Positions 23,965 to 34,234 are shown, counted from the first letter of the stretch. The stretch is DNA of 64,000 nt from JAZKFT01 sp039925965 (GCA_039925965.1 JBDSXW010000004.1:62001-126000), one strand, 5' to 3'. The notes: generated by a model from the letters alone, not told the origin. Program-made: numbers and translations.

Positions 23965-26946
23965 TTATAGTCTTTTTGGGTGAGTAGTTCTTAATGGCAG
24001 TTGTATCGTGATCTCCGTTCCGTTGCCGGGTGATGAAACCAATTCAAAGCTACCACCCCATTTCAATGCACGCTCTTTCAAATTGATCAGGCCATTGCCC
24101 GGGCGACCTTGATTCTTATCAAACCCGATACCATTGTCTTTAATATGTAAGACCAACGCTGCCCGTTGCATCAACACTTCAACAACAACGGCTGTGGCCT
24201 GCGCATGCTTATGGATATTGTTAATGATCTCTTTAAACAGTAAATACAGGTCATGTCTTTTTTCTATGGGGAATTTTACACGCTGTATATCCTCTGGTAT
24301 ATTGATATTAAGCTGCAATTGTTCGCCCGACAACACTTCGGCAGCATAACGCCTCATCCTTGCGATGATCTCTTCGGCCGAATCATTCCGGCTGTTGAGG
24401 CTCCATACAATATCATTCAGTGCGTCTGAAGAAGTTTGCACTTCGTCAGAAATACGCTGCAGATGTACATTAGCACGATCGGGTTGCTGCTGCATATGCT
24501 GACGGGTAAGCGTGGCAAGGATATTAATATTGGTGAGTTTGGATCCGATATCATCATGCAGTTCGGAAGATATCCGGTTGCGCACAGTCTGCAGCTTGAT
24601 CACCTGGCTGATGCGAAAGCGGTATAGGGCATACAAAATGCTGCCAGCTGCTACAATGCACAAGAGGTAAAACCACCAGTCGTTCCAAAAAGGCGGGCTA
24701 ATACTGAATGATACCGGCTGGCTTTCAAACCAGTCCCTGCCGTTTAATGAGGCCGATACCAGGAAGGTGTAATGGCCCGGGGCCAGTGCTGTAAATGATA
24801 TAGACGAGTTATTCCCACTTTGAACCCAATTGCTATTCAGCCCCTCAAGCCGGTACCTGTATTGAATACGTTTTGCATTGTAATACCAGGGTGCGACAAA
24901 TTCAAACCGCAATGAATTTTGCAGGTAGCTCAATTTTGCAGGCAGGCTGTTCGTCAAAAAGCTGCTGTCGTCTGCATTCACGGACATGTTCAGAACAGTT
25001 ACGTGGAGGCGCTCATTTTTTTCTCTTATTAATTCAGGCTTGAAATAATTTATGCCGTTGGTACCCCCAATATAGAGTGTCCCTTTATGGCTCAGATAAA
25101 CAGCCTGGTTATTAAAGCCTACGCCCTGCAGGTTGTCGGAATAGTCGAATGTTTGGATATTTTTTGTTGGCCGCGTGTATAAAGACAGCCCGTTATCGGA
25201 CCCGATCCAAAATCTTCCAAACATGTCCTTGAATAAGAAGTTGATGATTGCATTATCAAAAAATGTATTCTCTTTTTCCGCTACCGGTTGCTTTTGTTGT
25301 GTATTGAAATGGTATAATCCTTTTCCTCCCACAAGAAATTCATTGGGCTTTGACTCATACATACACCGAAAATAATTTTCACCGGGACCGGGGGGAACGG
25401 GTATTTCGTACAGCTGCCTAAATGACGAATCAAAACAACGAAGCTTATTCACCCCCCCGATCCATATCCTGCGCTCAGCATCTTCATAACTAAAGACCCG
25501 GCTTTTTTCATCCGCCGGAAAAGGGATTTCCGTCAATTGATAAGTTTTGTCTTTCAGATTATACGCAGCATCCCTGGAAGAGATCACAAAGTCCCCGTTC
25601 TTCAGCGGTGTGATCTGGTTTATAAAATCCTGTTCAGCTTTAACTTTTGTTCTCATACCCGCAGCATCCTTGTCATAGTTGGGTTTGCGGTATATACCAG
25701 ATACGGGATCATATATTTTCAGGCCGAAATTTGTTGGGCCGAGTAACAGATTCTTTCCATCATATGCCACACCTCTGATGGAAGGATATATTGTTTTGAC
25801 GTCGGGTGCATTTTGTTCGGGAAAAGTTTTGATCTCACCGCTAGTGATATTCCAATAATTAAATCCGTCTCCCGTAACGAACCATATATTTCCCTTTTCG
25901 TCTTCTGCAAAATTCCGGACATTATTATTCCATATGCGTTCGCCATTGATCAAAGCTGCACTCCTGATCAGCTCTATATTTCCTTGCAAAGGCGAAAAGA
26001 AAAGAATGCCGCCATCATACCCTACCCAGATGGTTTGTTGTGCATCTTTATACATAACATAAGTTGTCTCTACATACAGCTGGTGACCACCATAGAACAG
26101 GTGCAGGGGTTTAAAAACACCCGTAGCAGTATTAAACTCCAGCAGGCCCTTTTGTGAGGATACCAGGTAGTTGTTAGAATCGAGCGACACGGCCTGGTTG
26201 ATGCGAAAAAAGGAATCCGGGTGTGCAGATGAGAAACTGCCGACATCAAAATGCGAAATTTTGGATGTCAAAAAGTCATATGCTGATGTATTATAATCCC
26301 AGTTCGATACCAGCAGCTTGTGCTCACTGACCGCTTCCATAGAAAAAACACTTTTTGCCGGCAAACTCAGCATTTTTTTAGTATCGAGGTTAAGCGAATA
26401 AATCAATTCTTTACCCGAAAAAAAAATAGTGTGGTTACAATAAGCAAAGTTCGGCGTATTCAATTTCAACCCGCTGATCCCGAGATCAAGTGCTTTAAAA
26501 TTGTTGTGCAGGGAATCGTAGCTGTAAAAACCATTTTGAGACAGAAGGCAAACCTTGCCGCCGCTCACCTGAAAGATCCTTCCGATAACAGGCCGCCCGG
26601 AGTCAGCGATCTGTACGGCGCGAAAGCCTGAATGATCGTTTTCAAACCGCAGTACCTGGTCTTTAGTGGTGATCCATATCTGGCTAGCCCGGTCACAAAG
26701 AATTGAAACGGCCTGGCCATCAACCGGAAAATCTTTTATTTCCCGTCCGTCAAAACGTTGTACCCGGTCATGGTATAATATCCATAAAAAGCCATTACTG
26801 TCCTTAGTGATACCGCGGATGAAAAAGTTCCTGATCCCTGCATTTTGATCCAGTACCTGTACATGATAGTCCGGCATCTGCCCGTATGCGGAAGCGGAAA
26901 AAAATAGTGAAATGATGATGGTAAATAAGCAGGGTATTTTCCGCAT
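23965..26946 (-). CDS. Membrane sensor histidine kinase with periplasmic propeller sensor
   Basis: About 993 residues from the ATG at 26946, preferred over an in-frame ATG at 26982 because it gives a clean signal peptide (MRKIPCLFTIIISLFFSASA). The following 700 residues carry repeated GFLWILYHDRVQRFDG- and NIWFVTGDGFNYWN-type blades of a two-component regulator propeller, then a Y_Y_Y Ig-like domain (YRYRLEGLNSNWVQSG) and one membrane helix (WWFYLLCIVAAGSILYALY). The cytoplasmic part has a HisKA_3 motif SELHDDIGSKL, phospho-His at 809 counting from 26982, and an HATPase_c domain (NNIHKHAQA, DNGIGFD, GNGLINLKERA). It lacks receiver and DNA-binding domains, so it is a classic kinase partnered with the regulator 36 bp downstream. 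Such sensors often detect glycans or envelope material. Confidence 0.9.
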   Translation of the reverse strand: MRKIPCLFTIIISLFFSASAYGQMPDYHVQVLDQNAGIRNFFIRGITKDSNGFLWILYHDRVQRFDGREIKDFPVDGQAVSILCDRASQIWITTKDQVLRFENDHSGFRAVQIADSGRPVIGRIFQVSGGKVCLLSQNGFYSYDSLHNNFKALDLGISGLKLNTPNFAYCNHTIFFSGKELIYSLNLDTKKMLSLPAKSVFSMEAVSEHKLLVSNWDYNTSAYDFLTSKISHFDVGSFSSAHPDSFFRINQAVSLDSNNYLVSSQKGLLEFNTATGVFKPLHLFYGGHQLYVETTYVMYKDAQQTIWVGYDGGILFFSPLQGNIELIRSAALINGERIWNNNVRNFAEDEKGNIWFVTGDGFNYWNITSGEIKTFPEQNAPDVKTIYPSIRGVAYDGKNLLLGPTNFGLKIYDPVSGIYRKPNYDKDAAGMRTKVKAEQDFINQITPLKNGDFVISSRDAAYNLKDKTYQLTEIPFPADEKSRVFSYEDAERRIWIGGVNKLRCFDSSFRQLYEIPVPPGPGENYFRCMYESKPNEFLVGGKGLYHFNTQQKQPVAEKENTFFDNAIINFLFKDMFGRFWIGSDNGLSLYTRPTKNIQTFDYSDNLQGVGFNNQAVYLSHKGTLYIGGTNGINYFKPELIREKNERLHVTVLNMSVNADDSSFLTNSLPAKLSYLQNSLRFEFVAPWYYNAKRIQYRYRLEGLNSNWVQSGNNSSISFTALAPGHYTFLVSASLNGRDWFESQPVSFSISPPFWNDWWFYLLCIVAAGSILYALYRFRISQVIKLQTVRNRISSELHDDIGSKLTNINILATLTRQHMQQQPDRANVHLQRISDEVQTSSDALNDIVWSLNSRNDSAEEIIARMRRYAAEVLSGEQLQLNINIPEDIQRVKFPIEKRHDLYLLFKEIINNIHKHAQATAVVVEVLMQRAALVLHIKDNGIGFDKNQGRPGNGLINLKERALKWGGSFELVSSPGNGTEITIQLPLRTTHPKRL

Positions 26947-27402
26947 AATAATTTGGTTACTGCCAGGTATCTTCTGTTTCATAAAGGAACGAAATCTTTC
27001 AGAAAGAGTGCAGGAGAAGAAAGTATTGCCAGGTTGCAGTTACCGTAACCTGTCGCGTTGTAGTGCCTGCATATCAGTATTTTTCCTGAATCAACACAAA
27101 TTAGTTCATCAATGATGCGTAGCATCGGCGACTAATTGATTTCTTTCGATTTCGGCCCGATGGAATTTGATATGAATTTGCATTGGAAAAAGATGGCAGC
27201 GGCTTAGCTAATGGAACAGTCCAAAAACCCGTGTCTGCTAATTATACAAGACAATAACAATCACGGATTCAAATACACGACAACTGATTGCGCAAAAAAT
27301 ACCGGGTGGCAAATGTTGTGTCACCTATGTGTTTGTTAATCACAATCTTCATCAAATTCATTTGGCCTGGTATGTTTGCAGCAACTACGGCCAGTTGGGT
27401 AT
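26947..27402. other. Intergenic region
   Basis: About 450 bases upstream of the sensor kinase and downstream of the serine-hydrolase gene. No gene, repeat or clear promoter recognised. Confidence 0.4.
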
Positions 27403-28743
27403 TTACATCTTTTTCATCTCGCCTCTCTGTTCGTTGTTAATGAACCAGCATTTTACTACTTGCCCCGCGGCATCCAGTTCAAATTCAATTTGCCGGTTGC
27501 TGTGATCCGCATAAAAGAATTTAGTGTCCGATTCGGGCTTGAGTTCAATATCGGGGCTACCATCGCGATGGCGGTAAAGTTTGTTGTCTTTTTTGATAAA
27601 TTCCAGTGTAAGACCTGCTTTGTATTTGCCCGCAAATTTGTCAAGAAACGCCGGGTTGATCGCTACTTCCTCGTGTATATAAGGCGTTTCAACGGGCACG
27701 CCGAATACAATATCCGCAAGGCCTTCAGCCAGCACGTTTACCACACGTAAAGTATTGTTTTGGGTGATGGCAGTGTTGCCGAGCACTATAATAAACACAT
27801 CGTCGTCAGGATACCTGGCCAGGTTGGAATTAAAGCCCGGTATCGAACCGGTGTGCGAGTACCGGAGGTGTTGCTCCAGCGTATCGATAGTGAAGCCATA
27901 ACCGTAGTTGCTTTTTCCGGGCGTAAACATCCTTTTTTTGGATATATCTGAAAGGATGGCATTTGTTTTTAAACCCCGGTCCCACTTGTACAAATCATCC
28001 ACAGTGGAATAAATAGCCCCTGAGCTGAAGGGCCATTCCATTGCTATAAAAGAGGCGTTAAAGGGTTTATTATTCTCCATCTCGTATCCCCTGGCACGCA
28101 TGGGCAAAATGGTATCCCAATCATTCAGGCCCGTATTCACCATGCCGATTTTACCCAGGATATTTTTCCTGAGATAATCGCCGTAAGACATTCCCGTAAT
28201 TTTTTCAATAATGCAGCCCAGTAAAAAAGGTCCGGAATTGTTGTATTTGTAATTGCTGCCCGGCGAAAAGTCGTAGGGCTTGTTGTTGAAAAAAGCGATT
28301 ATGGAATCCTGGCTCCAGCTCAACCTGGCTACTTTTTCAAATTCAGCAAGATTGGTATATGCCGGGATACCGGAAGTATGGTTCAGGAGCATGTGGATGG
28401 TAACACTATCGCCCTTGAAAAAGGCTGGATAGAATTTACTCAGTTTATCCTCCAGGCTTAGCTTGCCTTGTTCTACAAGTTGCAGCACAGCGGCAGCCGT
28501 AAACTGTTTGGTGAGCGAACCTATCTGGAACCGGGTCTCGGGTGTATTGGGGATATTCCATTCCCGGTCGGCCATACCGAAACCTTTTCTGAGCAGCACC
28601 TTATCGTGTTGCATTACCAAAACGGCGCCGGTGAATCCTTTTACCTGGTATTGAGCGTCCATGTATTTTTCCAATAACTGCAGATCCTTTTTTTGGGCGC
28701 TGAGGGATAAAGGAAGCAGGAACAACCATAGATATTTTCTCAT
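27403..28743 (-). CDS. Secreted serine hydrolase, class C beta-lactamase/PBP-like
   Basis: 446 residues with a short signal peptide (MRKYLWLFLLPLSLSAQ). The beta-lactamase-type fold has the SxxK motif S76-LTK (RFQIGSLTKQF), a YxN motif in KYNNSG (near 170) and HTG in SHTGSIPGFNS in place of KTG. Features such as LLNHTSGIPAY and GGAIYSTVDDLYKWDR are typical of the AmpC/esterase-type 'serine hydrolase' family. After about residue 350 there is a lipocalin-like tail (FAGKYKAGLTLEFIKKDNKL). It probably acts on peptides or esters in the periplasm or outside; a true beta-lactamase is not implied. It stands alone, with no operon partner. Confidence 0.85.
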   Translation of the reverse strand: MRKYLWLFLLPLSLSAQKKDLQLLEKYMDAQYQVKGFTGAVLVMQHDKVLLRKGFGMADREWNIPNTPETRFQIGSLTKQFTAAAVLQLVEQGKLSLEDKLSKFYPAFFKGDSVTIHMLLNHTSGIPAYTNLAEFEKVARLSWSQDSIIAFFNNKPYDFSPGSNYKYNNSGPFLLGCIIEKITGMSYGDYLRKNILGKIGMVNTGLNDWDTILPMRARGYEMENNKPFNASFIAMEWPFSSGAIYSTVDDLYKWDRGLKTNAILSDISKKRMFTPGKSNYGYGFTIDTLEQHLRYSHTGSIPGFNSNLARYPDDDVFIIVLGNTAITQNNTLRVVNVLAEGLADIVFGVPVETPYIHEEVAINPAFLDKFAGKYKAGLTLEFIKKDNKLYRHRDGSPDIELKPESDTKFFYADHSNRQIEFELDAAGQVVKCWFINNEQRGEMKKM

Positions 28744-28786
28744 AGGGTTGGTAAAAAAGATGATAGGAAATATTGCCGGTTGGTAA

Positions 28787-29035
28787 GATAGCAGGTTAGA
28801 AAGACACCCGGTGAAAAATGTTGCAGGGGCGTTTGAGGTAGTGCCCGGCCGCTGTAACGATAGCTACCGCGATGATATTTATTCGATCCTCGCCTTTAAT
28901 GAACAGTTTCTTGTGATGGAATACGAACTGGAGGGCATTTTTTGCCAGCCGCCGGTCGTTACAGGCGGGTCTGTTTTCCTGCACGATACAGATAGTCATT
29001 TGTATTGCTTGAAAAGTCGATTTGCGCCCCAATAG
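28787..29035 (+). pseudogene. 3' fragment of a PQQ-like beta-propeller gene
   Basis: The frame from after a stop at 28784 to 29035 ends GIFCQPPVVTGGSVFLHDTD followed by SHLYCLKS. This resembles the 'PPVVxGGxVYxxxxDGxLYALD' blade of PQQ-type propellers. There is no convincing start (only a GTG at 28811) and no preceding blades, so it looks like the remaining end of a larger gene. It may be chance. Confidence 0.3.
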
Positions 29036-29485
29036 TTGCCTTCAAAAATTTTTACCTTTAGGTACTTTGCACGCATCAGCCCTTTAGATGCATTCTATTC
29101 GATGTTTCTTTCATTTTTTCTTGATAAAAAAAGGTAACCGTAATTGGAGGTTCCATAAAAAAAATCAAGGCTGCGAAATAAAAGCTAAAAATTATGAATA
29201 AAGCAATACCAGCCAATCCGGAAAGGGGTCACAAAATGCAGAAAACCTCAAACACTAATGTTCTGACTTTCTGCATCATGCAGAAACCTTAAAGCAGTAG
29301 TGTTTCTGAATTTCCGCAAAAAATACGCTGTTGCTGGATTTTGGATCAAATAAGTCGGTTCCGTACAGAACTTGTCCGCTTACACTCCTGGTTGATCCGG
29401 TTCCGGAATTAATTGAAACCATACCTCAGATTCAAAAGTTGACGGTTATGGTGAAGAGACAACCAGGTTTCGTTGAGCTTCTTTA
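29036..29485. other. Intergenic region with small inverted/direct repeat
   Basis: No gene recognised. ATGCAGAAA occurs at 29236-29244 and 29278-29286, with its complement TTTCTGCAT between them at 29268-29276. Confidence 0.4.
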
Positions 29486-29776
29486 TTATTTCTTCTTGAC
29501 TGAATTATCAAAAAACTCTGGCTCTTTCTTACCCACCCATTTGATGAATTTGGCGATCTCTTCGTGTTCTTTGAGGCGCTCTACGGTATTGTAATAATTT
29601 TTGAGTTCAGTTTCGGTAAACACGGCATGTACTTTGGCCTGGCAAATTTTGTGCATAGCCACTGTGGGCGTGTCGCGGCCACCCTTGCTGGGTGGTATCA
29701 GGTGGTGGCGGGTAATTGGCTCGGCCAGTTCGCGGTTGCAAAGCGGGCAAGGGTTTGTAGCGGTATTCTCTGGCAC
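29486..29776 (-). CDS. Small HNH-nuclease-like protein
   Basis: 96 residues from a GTG start at 29776; no in-frame ATG is near. A CPLCNREL zinc-ribbon-type CxxC is followed by ITRHHLIPPSKGGRDTPTVA and an MHKICQAKVHAVF segment. This is the CxxC...HHLxPxxxGG...C..H layout of compact HNH proteins. The histidine pair HH is the likely catalytic site, although the second zinc CxxC is reduced to a single Cys (KICQAKVH). C-terminal residues are helical and charged. No restriction, phage or toxin genes adjoin it, so the biological role is unclear. Confidence 0.65.
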   Translation of the reverse strand: MPENTATNPCPLCNRELAEPITRHHLIPPSKGGRDTPTVAMHKICQAKVHAVFTETELKNYYNTVERLKEHEEIAKFIKWVGKKEPEFFDNSVKKK

Positions 29777-29857
29777 AGGTGCTTTTTTTATTGGCGGTAA
29801 ATATATAGCCGGATAGCTGTGCGATAAAAAGAAAGTCGTTAGAAAAAGGAAGCCGGG

Positions 29858-30568
29858 TCAGCTGCCATCTTTCAACCTTGCTTCGGTGCGGCGGTTCTGC
29901 TGGCGGCCTTCGGCAGTTTTATTGTCGGCCATCGGTTGGGTATCGCCATAGCCTTTTGCAGTGATCCGCGACGCCGGGATGCCCTTTTTTACCAGCCATG
30001 CCTTTACAGTTTCAGACCGGCGTTGCGATAGTTTTACATTGTCAGCAGGAACCCCTGTGTTATCAGTATGCCCGGCTATTTCTACTGCCTGCCCTTCTTT
30101 CCAGCGGAGGTAGTCCGCCAGTTCATCGAGTTGCTTAAAAGAGCTGGAGCGTAATGTTGCCTGGCCTACATCAAACTGAACATTATCCAATGTAAAATTT
30201 ACCGGTGGGTCGTATTGGATAGTCACCGTAAACGGCGCAGTAAAAAACTGGCCGGCTGCGAGAGGGGGAATATTCATCATGGTGTACTGGGTGGTATCCT
30301 GCATCGTTTTCAGCTTGATGGTATAGTCATCGCCGGGCGGCAGGCGTAGGCTCGATTTACCGTGGGCATCGGTTTTCGCATTGTAGGTTTTCGATGTCCC
30401 CGCTGCTACAAAAATGATCTCCTCTCCTTTCTGCGGCAGTTTTTTCGAATTGGTCATGACAACATTTACAGTGGCCATTTTACCATCCTCCTTTATTCCC
30501 TTTGGCGCCTGCGCCAGGTTGGAAAGATAACATAACAGTAAGGGGATACAGAAGTGTAGTTTTTTCAT
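29858..30568 (-). CDS. OmpA-family peptidoglycan-binding protein
   Basis: 236 residues from the ATG at 30568, which gives a signal peptide (MKKLHFCIPLLLCYLSNLAQ); an in-frame upstream ATG at 30625 would bury it. Residues about 35-125 form a carboxypeptidase-regulatory-like or Ig-like domain (ATVNVVMTNSKKLPQKGEEI). Residues about 130-236 are an OmpA C-terminal domain (FDVGQATLRSSSFKQLDELA, EIAGHTDNTG, NVKLSQRRSETVKAWL, RITAKGYGDTQPMADN, NRRTEARL). The Asp and Arg that bind diaminopimelate are in place (TDNTG..LSQRRS). Probably anchors the envelope to peptidoglycan. Two other OmpA-type genes are at 47654-48922 and 46371-46625. Confidence 0.85.
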   Translation of the reverse strand: MKKLHFCIPLLLCYLSNLAQAPKGIKEDGKMATVNVVMTNSKKLPQKGEEIIFVAAGTSKTYNAKTDAHGKSSLRLPPGDDYTIKLKTMQDTTQYTMMNIPPLAAGQFFTAPFTVTIQYDPPVNFTLDNVQFDVGQATLRSSSFKQLDELADYLRWKEGQAVEIAGHTDNTGVPADNVKLSQRRSETVKAWLVKKGIPASRITAKGYGDTQPMADNKTAEGRQQNRRTEARLKDGS

Positions 30569-30757
30569 GTGCTGGGTTTGGTTACTGGTTTTTGCAGATA
30601 CGTTGTTTGCGGCGGGATATTGCATGTTGAAAGTCTGTATTAAAAATTATCGGGTGGCCTGGATACGCCACAAACAATCTGAACAATTTAACAATATTCC
30701 CTTCCAGCCCTTTGCTCGACAATTATAATTGCCCCATCTTTATTAAAATAATTTTTC

Positions 30758-31702
30758 ATGAAACCCCAAACCCTGCTGCTGACAAGTACGATTGTATTTG
30801 CTTCCTGCCAATCTGCTATTAAAAACAATAACGAACCCCCTAAAGACAGCCTGCCAGAAAGAACCAGCGATGTTATTTTGCCGGTACCCAAAGCCACCGA
30901 CAATCCTGCTGTGGATAAGCCCGAAGACCTGCTCGGTTATTGGGTAGGGAATTTTGAACCGGATATTGACAGGGACAGCCTGAATAAAAAGATGGTCTAC
31001 TACAACGAAGATGCGTGGGACCGGACCAATAAAATCAATGTGTCTATTGATTCCATCGAAGGCAATACCATTATCGGCCATAGTGTGGACGCTGGAACCA
31101 GCCAGGCTTTCAAAGGCCTCTATAACTTTCACAACAACACCTATAGTATTATATTAAAAGAGCCGGGAACCAATAAATATGATGGCACTTTCAACATGAC
31201 GATCGAAAAGAATGCACCCGCCCTCACCGGCAACTGGCAAGCATTTAATAAAATTGATATCCCGAGAAGAAAATTCATCTTAAAAAAAGTGGCGTTTGCT
31301 TATAATCCTGCCCAGGAGCTTGAAGACTATGCAAGATTTGCCGATTGGGGGAAATGGGTAAAGAACAAGGTGGATCCTGAAACTGAAGGCTGGGATAAAT
31401 CCTATTTTACCACAACTGAAGACGTAATAAAATACAATGCCTCCAACCGGTTACTGACCGAAGATGAAGTGGCGAATCTGAAAAAAGGTGACCTCTATAT
31501 TTTACGGAATTCTATCTATGCACGCCATGGCTTCTCGTTTAAAAACAGACCGCTCCGGGCCTTCTTTGACCGGCAGGAATGGTATGTTCCCATAACACTT
31601 AATATCAAAAGCTATTATACAGTGCTCGAGAAAAAAAATATTGCCTTGTTACTGCGCTATGAAAAAACCGCCAGATCTTACTACGATACGTTTGGCCGCT
31701 GA
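30758..31702 (+). CDS. YARHG-domain lipoprotein
   Basis: 314 residues. The N-terminus MKPQTLLLTSTIVFASC is a lipoprotein signal with Cys at 17 as the lipidated residue. The middle (60-180) has a lipocalin-like pattern (LLGYWVGNFEPD, YSIILKEPGTNKYDGTFNMT). The C-terminal 64 residues are a YARHG domain (YILRNSIYARHGFSFKNRPL, FFDRQEWYVP), a small extracellular domain often found in peptidase or lipoprotein contexts. Transcribed with the downstream DUF2306-type gene (37 bp gap). The role is unknown beyond envelope location. Confidence 0.75.
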   Translation: MKPQTLLLTSTIVFASCQSAIKNNNEPPKDSLPERTSDVILPVPKATDNPAVDKPEDLLGYWVGNFEPDIDRDSLNKKMVYYNEDAWDRTNKINVSIDSIEGNTIIGHSVDAGTSQAFKGLYNFHNNTYSIILKEPGTNKYDGTFNMTIEKNAPALTGNWQAFNKIDIPRRKFILKKVAFAYNPAQELEDYARFADWGKWVKNKVDPETEGWDKSYFTTTEDVIKYNASNRLLTEDEVANLKKGDLYILRNSIYARHGFSFKNRPLRAFFDRQEWYVPITLNIKSYYTVLEKKNIALLLRYEKTARSYYDTFGR

Positions 31703-31739
31703 TCATGGAAAAACAACCCGTTTCACCAAGTACCGAACA

Positions 31740-32384
31740 ATGAGATTTTTTTCCAAAACGGCTTACATGAGTAGCCCGGGAGCACTTATTTGTTATTGCC
31801 TGCTAGCCATTTTTTCTTACCTGATGCTGTTGATCACCCTACAGTATATACCGGTGCAGCTAGATGTAGCCTTTCTGCTGACCAAGGAAAGTGTTGAACA
31901 AGCTACCGCATATCAGGTAGTGTTTTTCAGTCATGTGTTTTCCAGTATGTTTGTATTGCTGACCGGCTTCGTTCAGTTTTCAAAATATGTTCAGCAAAAA
32001 TTTCCTACGCTCCACCGTAATGTTGGCAAGATCTATGTGCTCATCGTGTTGTTAATTTCCGGCCCTTCGGGGTTTGCTATGGCTACGGTTGCCAATGGCG
32101 GCTGGTCGGCAAAGCTGGCCTTCTGCTTGCTGGCGTTATGCTGGATATTATTTACCTATAAAGCTTACGCAAGCATCCGAAAAGGCAATATCGCTTTACA
32201 CAAGGCCTGGATGTACCGGAGTTACGCACTCACGCTGTCGGCAGTCACCCTGAGATTTTGGAAAGTGATCATCGTATTTGCATTTGAGCCACGCCCCATG
32301 GACGTATACCGGGTGATCGCCTGGTTGGGCTGGGTGGGAAATTTATTGGTGGCGGAGTGGATGATCAAGAAAAGAATAAAGTGA
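31740..32384 (+). CDS. DUF2306-like integral membrane protein
   Basis: 214 residues from the ATG at 31740. An in-frame upstream start would overlap the preceding gene and lacks support. About five to six hydrophobic segments are visible (ALICYCLLAIFSYLMLLITL, FSSMFVLLTGFVQF, IYVLIVLLISGPSGFAMATV, FCLLALCWILFTYKAY). Conserved motifs HRNVGKIYVL, ALHKAWMYRSYALTLSAVTL and RF point to the DUF2306/YndM-like family, where paired His residues may bind haem. Function is unknown. Confidence 0.7.
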   Translation: MRFFSKTAYMSSPGALICYCLLAIFSYLMLLITLQYIPVQLDVAFLLTKESVEQATAYQVVFFSHVFSSMFVLLTGFVQFSKYVQQKFPTLHRNVGKIYVLIVLLISGPSGFAMATVANGGWSAKLAFCLLALCWILFTYKAYASIRKGNIALHKAWMYRSYALTLSAVTLRFWKVIIVFAFEPRPMDVYRVIAWLGWVGNLLVAEWMIKKRIK

Positions 32385-32389
32385 TGGAG

Positions 32390-32835
32390 TTAGTTTCTTT
32401 TGTGGCCAGGATAAAACGTCATCAAATCATCTAACGCCTTCATGTCAAAACCGGTGTGGCTTTTGTAAGCTGCAGCGGCTTCATTAGCTTTCCCGGATTG
32501 ATCATTATCCAGCTAATAAGCTATCATTTCAATTGCTCCGTCTTCAAAATCAGGCATACTCTTAGCCAGCCTGTCAAAACATTTTTTTCTTTTCCTGTCT
32601 TCTCGCATCCCCTATACCTAAAGCTTCTATAAAGGTCAAGTAATAGGTCCTTACCAATAAGTCTACCCTGGTTATCTATTGCTTCTAGCGACCGCTCGTA
32701 CTGCCCTTTTTTAAAATAGTTATCTATTTCCAAAAGGTAGATATTAGCTTGATGGGGATATCGGCGCATGTAATCCTCCAAAGCGACCTTATACATCGAA
32801 TCGTTATTTATTGGTGATGAAATTGCAGCCTTCAA
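32390..32835 (-). pseudogene. TPR-like protein, frameshifted
   Basis: Upper part (from 32835): NNDSMYKVALEDYMRRYPHQ, NIYLLEIDNYFKKGQYERSL and DLYRSFRYRG, the helical hairpins of a tetratricopeptide protein. At about 32580 the frame shifts. The matching continuation in the next frame reads KCFDRLAKSMPDFEDGAIEM and then meets TAG at about 32516-32518. It goes on as SGKANEAAAAYKSHTGFDMK and ends FYPGHKRN at 32390. The start is also missing. At least one indel and one nonsense codon mark it as a decayed gene. Confidence 0.55.
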
Positions 32836-33424
32836 TCCGCAGTGAGACCATCCTTTTCGCCTGTAACAGCGCTGGGTATGATGATTTGAAATTCATCCGC
32901 TATAAACCCCACTTGCTGTACAGCGCTACCGGTGAAATTAGTACCCGCCACATTTTTGTGGTGAAAGTCAACAGGCGCAGCTGCATCACCCTATCGAGCG
33001 CTGTATTTTGCAAGGTGTTGATTTTGTCCTTTAGCCTGCGATCGCTGGAAAGGCGTTTTTGTACCAACAATTTTGCTGGTGGCAAAACATGATAGCCAGA
33101 TCACTAACAACGCAATGAATGAGGGCGTAAACCTGGTCAATTAAATATGGCTTGATGGAGCGCTCAAAATAGGCTTATACCGCCCCACGATTTAGCGGGT
33201 TTATTGCAGAGAATTTAATCAATGAGTCATTTTGATAATGTGCTAATGAGCCAGTTTGCTAATGCCTAAACCCGTCATCAACTGAACTAATAAACGAATG
33301 AACTAATCAACTATTCAACCAATCCTACCAACTACCCGCCGATGTCGCTTCAGCAGCATCTGGAAAATAGCAGTAATCTGCCACACCAACTATCCGCTCC
33401 GGCGATTTTGTTTATATTGTAGGC
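32836..33424. other. Intergenic region
   Basis: Overlapping frames on both strands (32811-33092 plus, 32900-33085 minus) show no family features. 33236-33340 holds a low-complexity 'ctaatga/actaatca' tract. Confidence 0.4.
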
Positions 33425-34234
33425 ATGCGGCTCATGGCATCCATTTTTATTATCCTCCTCTTTTCCTGCGGGGCAACGCATCTGCAGGTGGTTGTTCAGG
33501 GTTCGAATGTCACGCAAAGAATTACTGGTAGTGCGTTTTACGATTCCGTAAAAAAAATGACCTGGCAAGAAAGGGAAGCATTGGCACTAGAGCAGTTACT
33601 TGATGGCGGGATGCCTGATTTTTTGCTGAAGTTTGTTGCCATTCACACAGCTATTACTGATTCGGCTACGGGTAAAACGATTCATGCCACCTATTACGTG
33701 AGCCCCGATTATGTAAGCATTGGCACCAACGAAGATTGGGCGAGATTGCCGCTTACGCCCATGTCTGCGCAGTTACTTGCAGACAGCCTGCATTGCTTTT
33801 TACCCACCCGCAAAATGGTGAATGACATCTACAATCAGGCTACAGTAAAGCTGGAACCTATGCCCATGCTGGCATTCAGGGATAGCAGCATCACCATGTT
33901 GCAGCACCACTTAATAATTGAAGGGCAGCGGAAATGCAGGACTGGTCTGATTGCCGGAATCAAAAAAGACGTGGTGATTAGCGATAAAATTACGCGGAAT
34001 GAAAAAAAGGACCGCGTGGCGATTTATGGTTGGCATCAACTTAATGGCATCGCCATACAGCCGCTGTACACCGGCCATGTAAATTGGTATGTGGATTATA
34101 GCCATGGCATACGTTTGGTGTTTCGCGATATTATCGTGGATGGAAGGAAAATGGATTATGTACAAGTAATGAAAGATCCGGTATTGAGAAAATTACTATC
34201 GGATGAACAATTTGCCGATGTGTACCGGTATTGA
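33425..34234 (+). CDS. Lipoprotein of unknown function
   Basis: 269 residues. MRLMASIFIILLFSCGAT is a lipoprotein signal with Cys15 as the lipidation site; an ATG three codons on would still leave it. The body contains ATYYVSPDYVSIGTNEDWAR, LPLTPMSAQLLADSLHCFLP and TRKMVNDIYNQA, then AIYGWHQLNG, IQPLYTGHVNWYVDYSHGIR. The YVDYSHGIR-type end and compact alpha/beta pattern recur in hypothetical proteins of this phylum, but I do not recognise a named function. It stands alone on the plus strand between pseudogenes. The frame is intact and typical in codon use. Confidence 0.65.
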   Translation: MRLMASIFIILLFSCGATHLQVVVQGSNVTQRITGSAFYDSVKKMTWQEREALALEQLLDGGMPDFLLKFVAIHTAITDSATGKTIHATYYVSPDYVSIGTNEDWARLPLTPMSAQLLADSLHCFLPTRKMVNDIYNQATVKLEPMPMLAFRDSSITMLQHHLIIEGQRKCRTGLIAGIKKDVVISDKITRNEKKDRVAIYGWHQLNGIAIQPLYTGHVNWYVDYSHGIRLVFRDIIVDGRKMDYVQVMKDPVLRKLLSDEQFADVYRY